From NCBI GenBank assembly GCA_030063045.1, contig JAQSEB010000082.1:2108001-2172000 (forward strand): 64,000 nucleotides of DNA. Direction: 5' to 3'. The position numbers and the translations under genes are program-made. This DNA is from Pratylenchus scribneri (Eukaryota; Nematoda; Chromadorea; Rhabditida; Pratylenchidae). Every line of letters begins with the position of its first letter. The first letter of the stretch is position 1. Below the pieces are notes generated by a model. The model worked only from the letters and a program-made list of their open reading frames with translations, was not told the origin of the DNA and made no database searches. Below, piece after piece: positions 23,107 through 34,226 of the stretch.

Positions 23107-26100
23107 TCAAACGAATTCAGGTCGAGGTCCTCTTTGCGCACCCATCGTACCAATTTCCTCCACTGCGGGTGTTGCTGCCTCCTCATCCTCGTCATCGTCC
23201 TCATCCGTAAAAATGTTTCGTCCTCCTGAGTTGAAGCCCATTTGATTTTGAGGAATTCTTGGTCCATTTCCTTCCAAGGGATCGATTGTAAAAATTAAAT
23301 TATTTTGCATTATTTGTATTTTTAAAATATTTCTTTTTTGATTTAATAAAAAATAATCTATAATATTTTATTCTCTAATAAGGAAATTATTAGAAGAAGG
23401 AGAATTAATATATGGTAAATAAAAAATGTTTTGTTACTAAATAAATTTTATGACTATTTAAATAAATAATTTTAATATAATTAATTAAATATAAAAATAA
23501 TAAAATATTTCGATTTTAGTTTTTAATTATTCATTTCATTCTTTCATACCTTAATTAATATAAAATAAATTTAAAAATTTTATGGCACTGAAATAAGATT
23601 GCAAAAAGAATAATTTAATATTTAAGGAATTGCGGTGGTAAATTGAAAAATGATATTTTGGGCAAAATATGATTCGGATGGAAAATTAGAATTTTGACTA
23701 TCAAAAAGACCTCCGAGAAATCGAGGCACTTGAAAATTGCCACCATCCCCATATTTGGTCATGTAACGGCGGCGAGCATAGACAATGCCGAAAACAATCA
23801 AAGATGCAGCCATGACCTGCAAAATTAATTTAATTAATATTAATAATATTTTATTGACCATAAAAACGAGGAAAATAACGAATTTGCCCATTGAGGAAGT
23901 GGAACTGGGTGGGCCGCATTCAATTTTGTCCCCGGCATTATACAGCGTAATGCCTTTCAGAGCTTCAGGCAAAGCGCACCTTTAAATTTTTTTTAATTTA
24001 TTAAATATGAAATTTTTATAATCAAAAATATAATGGATTTATTTTGGATTTCCAAATAATTGATAGCGGAAAAGATAGGTTAATTCATTTATATTTAAAT
24101 AATAGAATTAATTAATAATCAATTCTTTGAAATTTCAAAATAAAATTATTTATTTATGAGAAGAATTATTTAAAATTTTTAAAAAATATTGAAAATTTTG
24201 AAAAAGTATAGAAAATGTCAAAATTATTACCATAAAAGCTTATGCAAATCGATAAATCTTTTCGAGATGATGCATCGTTCGAAATTGATTTATCTTAGAT
24301 TTAATCATTCGAAATTATTTTTGAGGAAGAAACTGTAAAATGGTTTAAACGGTTTAATATAATTTAATTTTGACCAAATTATGAAAAATTTTATATCATT
24401 CGATGCATCTTGATGAGATCTATCGATTCAATAAAAGGTTTGGTAATTTAGGAAATTATATAAATTTTTCTACAAGACATAAATTGTGTCCTTTTATATT
24501 AAAATTGTTGATTAGTAAGTTATTGACCAACGACTTACTTTGGTGCATCAAATCTTGAGGCCACTCGCATTGCTTTATCATTAGTGGCCAACCATTTTAA
24601 ATTGCAATCACAATTCTATAAAAAATATTCTTTACTTCCATTGAATTGAATAAATTACCCAAGGATTTCCATTCAATTGAAGTTTTTGGAGAGTTGACCA
24701 AAAAACTTCGCCCATTGTGCCGTTTTCCAATGTGCTCAAATTGCATTTTTCAAAAATCAAAAATTGCAAATTAAGTGGCATTGATTTGCCAAATGCAGCT
24801 TTATCCAAGTGTGAAAGGGCAGAGGAGCCGGAAAAGTCCAAAACCTTTGAATAATCAAAAATTGTTATATTCAAAAATAATTAAAATAAAACTGAATTTT
24901 TTCAAATTTTATTTAATATAAATTTTTTCACCTCTAAATTGTCGAGTTTTGCAAATGCCCTGGGGCCAATTTTGGTAAGGAATTTGCTATTGCGAATATC
25001 TTCAAAATTTAAATTATTTTCAATTTCAAATGTCCAAATAACCCACATAATTTTTCCAATTTCGGAATTGCATTTTGTAAATCGCCCTCAACCAATTCCG
25101 TCAATTTTGTTTGGGACATGCCCAAAGCACGAAGATTGGGCAATTTGGATGGGGAAATGGCCAGAGGGATGGAGTTGAGTGGATTTCCGGAAAGAGAAAG
25201 GGCTTTAAGATTTCTGTAAATTTTGGGATAAAAAAATTAACAATTATTGTCATTTTAATTTAATTGAAAATAAAAAATTAATTTACTTCAAATTGACAAA
25301 TAAATCCGTGTCCAATTCCCTCAAATTGCACCGATCCAAGGAAAGAATTTCAAGCTTTGACAATGCCGGACTGAGTACCTAAAAAATAAAAATGGACAAT
25401 GAATGGACAAAGTGAGATAGTCAATTTTTTAAAGTCCGAAATTATCTAAAAGAAAGTTGATTTAGTATAAAACTTATATGAATAACATTTTAAAAAGGTA
25501 AATATCATTTTTCGAAAATCCGATATTCAAAGGAAAAGGGAAAGAAAGGGTTTAATTAATTATAGAGGACTTGGGCGTTATTTGTACATTTTTCTTCTAA
25601 TAATAATCTATTGGTGTATATTTGGTGTTTTCTAGTAAATTCCCTTTTTATCCAAAAATTATGCATCTAACTAACTTTGTTAGAAATTTCGAGCCGTCTG
25701 TTTCCATCCAAAACTAATTTGACCAAGCTTGTTAAATTATCAAAAAGGCCTTCATCCAATTCACCTTAAACAAAATTTATTTGAATAAATTAATAGGCAA
25801 ATTATACCAAGGAAATTATAATCCAAATAAAGTTGGTCCAAATTGGCCAATCCTGACGTGAAAATGTCACTTTAAAAATTAATTTATTTTATGTTAAATT
25901 AATTTCATTAACCTGCTTAATTCATTCAAATCATTGTGGGTCAATTTCAGTTTTCGCAAATTTTTGAATTCATCGAATGCTCCGGGCTCGATGTCGGCAA
26001 TTTGATTTTGGGATAAATCCAATTCCTTTAGAAATTCTTCAGTTCCATGCAAAATTTTGTGCTGCAATAAAATTTCCATTTTCAAACAATTTTCCCCATT

Positions 26101-26521
26101 TTAATTCACCTTGAATAAATAAGTAATTTTATTTTGTTTCAAATCGGCTATTGTCAATTCTTCAAATTCTTCTGGCAAAAATAAATGTGCCGTTTCCAAA
26201 CTGCTATTAACGCATTTCAGTGTTAATTGGTCACCTTTTTGGCATTTGCATGGCTCATCTAGATAATGGATAAAAATTAGATTTTTTATTTTACTATTTT
26301 AATCAAAAATATTTACTTTTTCCGCAAACAGTAATGGACTCATGGTCGCGCTTTTCCCAATCGTCATACTGAAAAAATTATATATATAATTAATAAAAAA
26401 TGAATTTAGCCATGCTTACATAATGTTCAATGGACTCGTCCGATTCGTCATCCCAATCAGCAAAAATTGGTGCCGCCAAAATGGCCAAAAATATAAAAGA
26501 ATAATAAGAGAGATTGAGCAT
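23107..26521 (-). CDS. leucine-rich-repeat single-pass membrane protein
   Basis: Extracellular LRR receptor or matrix-type protein. Signal peptide MLNLSYYSFIFLAILAAPIFA, acidic linker, Cys-containing LRR N-cap (CGK..EPCKCQKGD), about ten LRRs (for example ELDLSQNQIADIEPGAFDEF), LRR C-cap NPWNCDCNLKWL, a hydrophobic segment (VMAASLIVFGIVYA) and RRRY stop-transfer. Exons 26521-26420, 26368-26317, 26258-26110, 26061-25913, 25869-25808, 25764-25676, 25378-25287, 25213-25047, 24999-24932, 24844-24659, 24615-24539, 23979-23880, then 23816-23622 (495 residues). Alternatively exon 13 ends at 23711 and splices in phase to 23270-23107, adding an acidic tail (FTDEDDDEDEEAA; 520 residues), which I prefer. 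The 63-nt intron 23817-23879 has no stop and keeps frame, so retention would lengthen the membrane segment. Confidence 0.85.
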
Positions 26522-27971
26522 TTTGGGAGTATTTCTTAATCAAATTAAAGAGAATGAAGAGGAAATAATTTTCAGTAATTATTATTAATTCGGTAATTTG
26601 TGATTATCAAATTGGCCATAAAATTAAGGCCAAAAATTAGTGTTTTTCTAATTACTAGATAATCAAGCAATTTAAATGTTTTTCATCATAATAAAATTCA
26701 AAAAGAGGATTCAAATTTGCCCCAAAGGAAATTCCAAAAAAATCACATCATTCTATTGAATGATTCTTGAAAGCAGTATAGCCATGAAAAAAGGGAAAAT
26801 TTGAACGGATTGGGTTTTGAAAAAATACAAAAAATAAATAAAATTCCTTGAATGAAAAATGAAAGGAAAGATGAGGCAAATGAAATGGAAGAATTGTGAG
26901 GAATCATCGCAAATGAATGAATTGGCCCATTTTCCTGCCAGTCCCATCCTTCCATTTTTGTTGTTTTCCCCTCTGGGAAATGTTGACTGATATGAATAAT
27001 GGAGGGAAAAGGTCCTCCTAATTATATTTTTTAGCCTCATAAAATGAACCAGGCAATATCAATTATTCCCTTATCAATTTGGACAGCAGCAGATGGAAAA
27101 AGTGAAAATTATTGTCGAGAGTCCAATTGATTACAACCTTTCAAAAATTCATCAATTCAAGCAAATTTGGCCAAACCATTTCGTCCATCCACAAATATAC
27201 TCTCGACAGCAGATGGACCACTCCTTTTTATTCTTTCCATCTTTGGCCTTTTTTATCAAAATCAATGATAGCCAAAAGCATAAAAATGAATCGAAAATGA
27301 TTACAGATTAAAAAGAAACTTAGAAAAAAATTAAAATCACCTTTTGAAAATATTTTATTTTTAATTGCTGATTTATAATTATGCCTGAATTCTGTTAAAC
27401 TGTTACTACATTTTTATATAATTAAAAAAAATCTTTAAAAATACAATTATAATTTTTTATATTATGAAGAAAAATGTATTAAAAAGAAGTTAAAAAAAAT
27501 AAAAATATTATAAATAATGTAATTTTATAATAAATAAATTTAATTCTCATTAATTCTAGCAACATTACTACGCTACGGAGACGAATTTTCGAATTTTACG
27601 CTTCAATGCCATTTTTAATCATCCACATCCAATTCGACCACTTTTGTTTGCCAAAACCACTCGAAAATGCCAATGGCAAATTCCTTCCTTTTTCCTCTTC
27701 ACATTTTGTCATTTCCATTCGTTTCCTTTCCATCTTCATATAGTAATCTAGTCACTAAAAAGTTTGTTTTTTATTCATAAAATTTTCTAAAAAATGTCTT
27801 TCCTGAAAATATATAATTAAATTAATTCAATATTGAAAAAATTATTTAGTATAATTTAAACCAAAACTCATAGAATTTTTAATCTTTTTACAAAACTCTT
27901 ACTAATGCTGCTATTTTATTTGCCAGAATTTTGAATAATAATCACATATTTTTTAAATTTAATAGAATTTG
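26522..27971. promoter_or_regulatory. divergent intergenic region, LRR gene and bHLH gene
   Basis: 1.45 kb between two genes transcribed away from each other. No exon seen. It contains two copies of GACAGC(AGC)AGATGG, each with an E-box CAGATG, at 27090-27095 and 27210-27215, exactly 120 bp apart. Regulatory role is inference. Confidence 0.4.
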
Positions 27972-28923
27972 ATGGAAGAAATTAAAAATGAGGAAGATGG
28001 AAATTGTCAACAATTTTATTGCGTCAATTTTCCGCCAACTGTCGATACATTATTTTTTACTTCTCATCATCAGCAGCTGGAAATTGACCAAATTGGAATA
28101 AGCAATAATTTTGAATTTGAGCATCAAAATTTGAAAAAAACTTATTTTGTTGGAAAGAAGAAAAAGAAAATGCCAAAAAGGAAGAAAAATGAAAAAGTTG
28201 AATTGGCAAAAGGACAGCCGAAACAAAACAAAAAGACTATTGTTGACAAAAATGAAGATGGAGAAGAGGAGGAAAAAATGCCAAAATTTGGTTGGAAATT
28301 AAACCGAAAATTTGTTAATATAAATATATTTAAATAAATATTAAAATTTAAAAATTTTTTATTTATTCATCGAGTTTTTTCAGAAGAAATTGAAGAAGAA
28401 CAACAACAAAAAATTCCACCAATTGTTATGATCGATGAACATGCAAATGGAAATGGGAATAATGGCAATGAATCGAGAAGAATTGGCGGCATAAATGGGG
28501 CATTTGCGGTAAAGAGAAAAAAATTAATATAATATTAATTTATTTATTATTAAAAGAACAAAATAATAAATTATTAAATTATAATTTAAATTTAGGCCCT
28601 CCGAAAGCGGATTCCAACATTTCCATATGAGAAAAGACTTTCTAAAATTGACACACTCAATTTGGCGGTATTATTTTATTTTTAATATTCATTCATTATT
28701 TCTTTTCATTTTAAGTGTGCCTATATAAATATGCTTGAGGTTAAAAATTGCAAATAAATTTTTGGAATGAATTTTCCCAAAGGAATTATTGGCTACCGAC
28801 GAATCTCCAACCAAATATTTGGAACATTCCATTCGGGCAGAAAAAGGAATATCCTCTGGGGAAATTGACGACCAAATTCAAATAAAATCGACCATTTGGG
28901 GAACCAGCGGTCGAATTTATTAA
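27972..28923 (+). CDS. bHLH transcription factor, PTF1/FERD3L (HLH-13)-like
   Basis: Class II basic helix-loop-helix factor; 226 residues from exons 27972-28290, 28384-28508, 28596-28667, 28716-28739 and 28783-28923. Long Lys-rich N-terminus, then a reduced basic region NESRRIGGINGAFAALRKR that keeps the E-box-contacting Glu and two Arg, loop IPTFPYEKRLSKIDTLNLA (highly diagnostic) and helix 2 CAYINMLEELL. Helix 2 comes from a 24-nt exon between two introns of 48 and 43 nt; skipping it keeps frame but removes the helix core. The PYEKRLSKIDTL loop is shared by PTF1A, FERD3L and nematode HLH-13 proteins, so the precise orthologue is uncertain. Expected nuclear, binding as a heterodimer with an E protein. 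Confidence 0.88.
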
Positions 28924-29779
28924 TTAAAATTATTTTGTAAAATAATAATTTAAGATTTATTGGCAAGATTGCATTGGATCAATTGGGGAGCAATGGGAAT
29001 GAAAGCGCCAATTGTGGAATAAATTGACAAATTCAAACCAAAATTACTAAAAAAAAAATCCAATTAAAATATCCTAAAATATTACGAATATAATTTTGCG
29101 AAATTATCCATTAAAAAACCAGTCTTTTTTAATTGACATGTTAATTGGCTTTACATTTATGTAAAGGAAATACAAATGAGGATAAAATAAAATTACAAAT
29201 TTGGGATGCCATTTTTTCCTGCAGCATAAAATTAATATTTTCCCGTCAATTATAAATAATTGTGTGGAATCACATTATAAATATTCATAGATCACAAATT
29301 AATTTTATCCTCTATAAATTAGAGTGTGGATATTTTCGATCCAATTAAAAGCTAATTTGGAGGATAACTCGATTTCATTCCATTAATTTTTTCCTAATTT
29401 GCAATATTCATTTCTGCTTTTTTTTACAAATTGGATTTGAATGAGTCACAAAATCCAGAAATCAGAACAAAAGGGCAAATCACAAATTTCCCCTTTTATT
29501 CATTCATTCAATTTGATCCCATTAAAAATGTTTTGGGATCCACCGCAATTAATTATAGAAAGGAAAACCACTCAAAATAATGTTGTTTGGCGATAATCTC
29601 CGCTTCTTTTGTTCCAAATCCCCAATTCTTGTTGAGCATTCTTCAATTAATTTTATTATGGGATTAGAATGAAGATTCCTATTTAAACCCATCCGAATTC
29701 AATGTCAAAAACATTTTCTTTTAATTCACTTTTTTGTTAACATCCCAAAGGCTAAATTCCTACAAAAATATTTCCGAAA
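28924..29779. other. intergenic, upstream of ground-like gene
   Basis: AT-rich, no exon supported. Confidence 0.4.
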
Positions 29780-30415
29780 ATGTCTTTCTTCAAATTGTTC
29801 ACCGCCACTTTATTGGTTTCATTCATTTTGTTGGCCATTTTGGACGAATCCAGTGGAATTGGAATGCCACCGGCCCCAATGATGCCATCATGCTGCTGTG
29901 GTGCCCCGCCTCCATCACCCTGTGGATGCGGTGGCCGTAAGAAACGAGAAGTGGGCCAAAATTAAAAAATAATTGAATTAAAAATTTGATAATTTTTACA
30001 TTTTTTTAGGCGGTCCAGCCGCACATCAAGACCAAAGATATTCCATGCCCTCAGGCGGAATGGCGTCAAATTATGGAAGAGGTCTGCATTAAATTTAATA
30101 TTTAAATTATTTTATAATTTTAGAGCATAATTCCCACGGATGCAAATGGCTCAGTCCAAGGCATTCAAACAGCAATGCTTCGCCGTTTTCCGGATGAAAA
30201 ATTCCTCGTTGTTTGCGCCGTTGCCAATCAAGGTGGCGCAGATTCGATTGATTTTGCTGGCGATAAGCATATTCCTAATCAGGCAAGAATTTATAATTAA
30301 TTTAATTATTCATATTTTATTATTTTTCCAGATTCATTTGAGTGCCAGCGGCGATGGATATTGCAATGTTGTGGCCGAACGAATTTGGTGCCAAGCGGCT
30401 GCAGTCAGTGCATAG
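29780..30415 (+). CDS. secreted ground-like domain protein
   Basis: Member of the nematode ground-like family, which is related to warthog/groundhog hedgehog-like proteins; secreted. Exons 29780-29950, 30010-30081, 30124-30282 and 30332-30415 give 161 residues. Signal peptide MSFFKLFTATLLVSFILLAI, a Cys/Pro/Gly stretch (PSCCCGAPPPSPCGCGG), a dibasic GRKKRE that may be a processing site, then the domain: PCPQAEWRQIMEE, LVVCAVAN, GYCNVVAERIWCQA. The donor of intron 1 must be GTGGGC at 29951; the tempting GTAAGA at 29937 shifts the ground-like frame. Intron 3 is GC-AG (CAG|GCAAGA). The last exon is echoed by a broken copy at 32898-32950. Confidence 0.85.
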
Positions 30416-30546
30416 AATGAAGAAAAATGAATAAAATGAACACAATTAACGCAATATTTAATCAATTTAATTTATAAATATATTGCTAATCTAGGTTGAA
30501 TAAAATATTATAATTTCTTCATTCTTTTTCCTTCATGCGAAAAGCC

Positions 30547-32374
30547 TCAATCAATTGCCGTTCCGCAAACTGGGAAATTCGGATTATCTGGTGTTTCGCC
30601 GGGCTAAAATAATATTATTGGCATAGATTTAAAAATTAATTCTTTTAAATATTTATTGAAAATTTTTAATCCAAAGAGATCAAAAATTAATTCATCCTTT
30701 CAATATAAAATCATTAATTTATATTCCAGAGATTGGTAGACCTCAAGTTAGAGTTGATGAGCTCAAGATCCAGGTCGTGTTGAAAAATCTAAAAGTTCTA
30801 CTACCAATCGCATTGGCGCTTTTAAAAATAAGTATATAATTTAAATTTACTCTAATAAATCGGAAACCAGTTTTAGACCCCACAAACCTTATACCATTTT
30901 GTAGATTTCATCTCGAGACGCCTCGATTGATATATATTTTGTTTAAATGGTGTTAAACCCTTTAAAACGTATTTCCAGTTTTTTGGTTCTAAACACTTTA
31001 TTTTTGGGTCAAAACTTGACATTTTATATAGCATTCGATGCGTTTCGATGAGATCTACAAAATGGTATAAGATTTGTAGGGTCTAAACTAGTTTCTGATT
31101 TATTAGAGTGAATTTAAACTTATTTTGAAAATGCGCATAAATGACCAATTTTCAAAATGCTTCTCAACCCTACCAATCTATATTCTATTCCCCATTTTGA
31201 ACCAAAAAAATATTTAATTGACAAAAAATAGTTAATGTCAAAAATGTTTTCAACTTACACTAAACCATTGGCATATCATTCGCCGCTGTGCACAACTTTG
31301 TGGATTGGTTTGGCGAAGACAAATGTCAGTGGTGGCTACACATTCATATGGGGAGTAGACCTATTTTTAATTTAAATAATTTTTAAAATATTTTCAACAT
31401 TATTGTGGCCAACCGGATGGCAGAATGGAGATTGGCAGATAGTCAGAAAATGACAGTAAAAATTCTTTATATTTTGAACATCCCATAGGCATCCATCAGC
31501 ATCCGACCAAATACACCAACTTTCACTTGGGACAGATTCGAATCGTTGGTTTGTGCATTCTCGTGCAGTCGAGTATTCGGGACAATATGGCGGATTTGCA
31601 TGCAATACACCAAGGGAGGGAAATGGAAAACCAAGGGAAGGAAATGGAAAATTGGCGTAACCAAAAGGGGGTAATCCATTGCTGCAAACTGGAAAATTCG
31701 GATTATCTGCAGTTTCGCCGGGCTAAATTAATACTTTTTATTAAAATCATGACAGATTAATTAAAATTATATTTATTAAAATTAAAATTATCAAGGTCAA
31801 CAATACCGTCAAAACATAAATTCGACATGTATTATACCAAATCATTTCCTTTTTAAAGCCTAAATTTTTGCCATCAAAAAATTTGATTATCAAAAAGATT
31901 ATAATTTTGATTTCCAAAAATATTTTCTACTTATCTGATACCATCGGCAGGTGAAACGCTCTCTTTCACAACTTTGTTGATTGGTTTGGCCAAGACATAC
32001 GATATCGGTGGCAACGCAATCAAACATGCCTGGTGAGATATGGACCTATTTTTATTTTAAACAATTAATAAATAATATATAATATGACCAACCCATTTGC
32101 AAAATGGCGATCTACATCCGTGCAGATAACGACAGTAAAAATTCCTTATATTTGGAATATTCCAAAAACATCCAGCAGTATTCGACCAAATGCACCAACG
32201 TCGATTAGGGTGGCCACTGATTTGTTGATTTACGCAACTTCGCGCAGACGTGAACGCGTGACAAAAGGGTGGTTTGTCATGTTCTATACCAAGGGAGGGA
32301 AATGGAAAATTGGCATAGCAAAAACAATGTCCAACGAAAATAATTAAAAGGAATAAAAAGAAGTTGGAAAACAT
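30547..32374 (-). CDS. two-domain 12-cysteine fusion gene with damaged donor
   Basis: Two members of the secreted 12-cysteine family joined. Domain 1: exon 32374-32093 (signal peptide MFSNFFLFLLIIFVGHCFC, seven Cys), exon 32045-31935 (four Cys). Exon 31722-31414 begins with the usual PGETADNPNFPVC end of domain 1 but has no stop; it runs through a short linker directly into the KPPxC-type start of domain 2, whose own signal peptide is missing. Exons 31360-31259 and 30603-30547 (ending GTAID) finish domain 2. All joins are phase 0 and would give 286 residues. However, the donor after 31935 reads ATAAGT where sister genes have GTAAGT, so splicing may fail and translation would stop soon inside the intron. 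It is either a novel two-domain protein using a non-canonical donor or a decaying fusion. Confidence 0.65.
30808..31145. repeat. palindromic intronic element (family P), best copy
   Basis: About 335 bp in the last intron of the Cys-rich fusion gene, with arms of roughly 150 bp. Left arm CTCTAATAAATCGGAAACC, CTTATACCATTTTGTAGAT; right arm gives the complements (ATCTACAAAATGGTATAAG, CTGATTTATTAGAG). The centre holds AAATGGTGTTAAACCC. No coding capacity. Confidence 0.78.
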
Positions 32375-32431
32375 TTTTTGATATCGAATTAATATTTTTT
32401 AAATAAACTTTTTTAAGAATAATTTAGATTA

Positions 32432-32470
32432 AATATAGACAAAAAGGAAGTAAAGAATATGGAATTTTAA
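32432..32470 (-). promoter_or_regulatory. conserved upstream block of Cys-rich gene (copy 1)
   Basis: TATAGACAAAAAGGAAGTAA and following AATATGGAATTTTA, about 60-95 bp upstream of the fusion gene start. The same block precedes Cys-rich genes 6 and 7. Confidence 0.5.
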
Positions 32471-32897
32471 AATAAATTTTATAGTAGGCTATTTTAGGCT
32501 TAATGCATTTTTAAAATTGATCATAAAATGAAATATAAAAATGGAATATTTTAACCAGAATAAAAATATGGAAATTTATGCAAAATATTTAAAATTTAAA
32601 TGAGGTAAAATTTAATATGATGTCACAATTATGTATGGTATTACGATAATTGGGGTGGAACAGTCTATTGCCGAAGGTGATAAAATAACATATAATAGCG
32701 TTTATTAAGCATAAAATAAGCTAAAAACTTATATCAGAAACATTGGCCAATGTCGGTGTATCGAGTTATGGTCAAAAAATCCCGAAAGACGATTTGCCAT
32801 AACTTATGTAAATATATAATATTAGCCAATGGATATCATTTTATAGGAATTTATTTAAATTTAATTATTCATTAAATAATTGTCTTTATTTTTCCAG

Positions 32898-32950
32898 ATT
32901 CATTTGAGTACCAGCGGCGATGATTATAGGCGGCTGCAGTCCGCGCTTAA
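32898..32950 (+). pseudogene. fragment of ground-like terminal exon
   Basis: After a TTTTTCCAG acceptor the sequence ATTCATTTGAGTACCAGCGG matches the last ground-like exon (30332 on), then lacks its middle and resumes with CGGCTGCAGTC near the stop. The following 3' flank also matches (GCTAATCTA...TTGAATAAA). No upstream ground-like exons are present, so this is a duplicated and internally deleted fragment. Confidence 0.8.
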
Positions 32951-33046
32951 GAATAATAATAGAATTTTATTTAATTTTATTTAAAGTTGCTAATCTATAT
33001 TGAATAAAAATATTGTAATTCTTTATATTCTTCCATTCTTTTTTCT

Positions 33047-33728
33047 TCAAGCGAAAGGCCACCCGCAAACAGGGAAATTCGGATTATCTTCAGTTTCGCC
33101 GGGCTAAATGAAAATTTTTATTAAAATCAGCACCGATTAATTAAAATTATATTTTTAAGGTCAAAAATGCCATCAAATCATAAAAATCCGGTCTTTTGTT
33201 TATACCAAATCATTCCTTTCTAAAGCCTAAATTTTTGCCATCAAATACAAAAAAGATTATAATTTTTCTTTGCAGAACTATTTTATACTTACACGATACC
33301 ATCGGCATGTGAATCGATGTTGTTCACAACTTTGTTCAGTGATTTGCTCAACACATAGAGTGGCTTCGCAGGTATACATCCTTGGCGATACAACCTATTT
33401 ATATGAAATTTTTAAAATTGTTTATATAATTAAAAAATTTATGACTAACCAAAATGCAGAATGGCGAATTACATAAGGTCAGATAACGGCAGTAAAAATT
33501 CCTTATATTTTGGACATCCCATAGGCATCCATCAGCATCCGACCAAATACACCAACTTTCGATTGGAACAGATTCGAATCGTTGGTTTGTGCATTCTCGT
33601 GCAATCGTGTATTGGGGACAATTTGGTGGTTTTGCACTTATTATACCAAGTGGGGAGGGAAATGGAAATTTTGCGTAACAATGTGCAGTGAAAATAATTA
33701 AAAGGAATGGAAAGGAGTGGGAAAACAT
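33047..33728 (-). CDS. secreted 12-cysteine protein 6
   Basis: 145 residues from exons 33728-33450, 33394-33293 and 33103-33047, all phase 0. Signal peptide MFSHSFPFLLIIFTAHCYA, then KPPNC...REC...SWCIW...GCLW...FYC...LC...PFC, exon 2 with four Cys ending CRWYR, exon 3 PGETEDNPNFPVCG. Exon 1 is very similar to domain 2 of the fusion gene (shared RECTNQRFESVP), so the two descend from a recent duplication that also carried the ground-like exon fragment. Its donor after exon 2 is an intact GTAAGT. Confidence 0.83.
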
Positions 33729-33787
33729 TTTTTGATGTCGAATTAATATTTTAGGAATGAATTTTTGAAAAATAAATTTTATTTTTA

Positions 33788-33825
33788 AATATAGACAAAA
33801 AGGAAGTAAAATGTATGGAATTTTA
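33788..33825 (-). promoter_or_regulatory. conserved upstream block of Cys-rich gene (copy 2)
   Basis: ATATAGACAAAAAGGAAGTA and following TGTATGGAATTTTA, 60-97 bp upstream of Cys-rich protein 6. Matches the blocks at 32432 and, on the other strand, 34931. Confidence 0.5.
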
Positions 33826-34226
33826 AATAAAAATTTTATATGCTATTTTATTTTAATGTCTTTTTAATGTGATCATAAAGGTGAAATATTAAAAGGGAAT
33901 TTTTACCAAAATTTATGCAAAATATTTTTAAAATTCAAATGAAGAAAAATTTAAAATAAGTGTCAAAATTATGGTGTTACGATAATTGGGGATAAAATAG
34001 TCTATAATACCGAAGGCGATAAAATAACATATAATAGCGAAAGAATTTTAACGAAGGAGAAGTTTAATAATAAGAATAAGAATTAAAAATTGGATTAAAA
34101 TAAATTAAATAAATTAAAATGATAACAAAAAGGCTGGATCAAATGCAAAAAATCGATGAATCGATCAATATCCCTTTTTATGGCCCAATTCACCAAGAAT
34201 TCAATTTATATTTTTCTCATAAAAAT

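Noticed and set aside
23022..23267. Arg-rich frame opposite the acidic tail frame of the LRR gene
   Set aside because: Shadow of the Asp/Glu-rich frame, which joins in phase to the LRR gene.
30140..30415. + strand ORF starting MQMAQSKAFKQQ
   Set aside because: Out of frame with the ground-like domain; the correct phase gives the family motif and a continuous protein.
32084..33691. + strand frames opposite the Cys-rich exons
   Set aside because: Antisense shadows; the - strand frames have signal peptides, conserved cysteines and splice sites.
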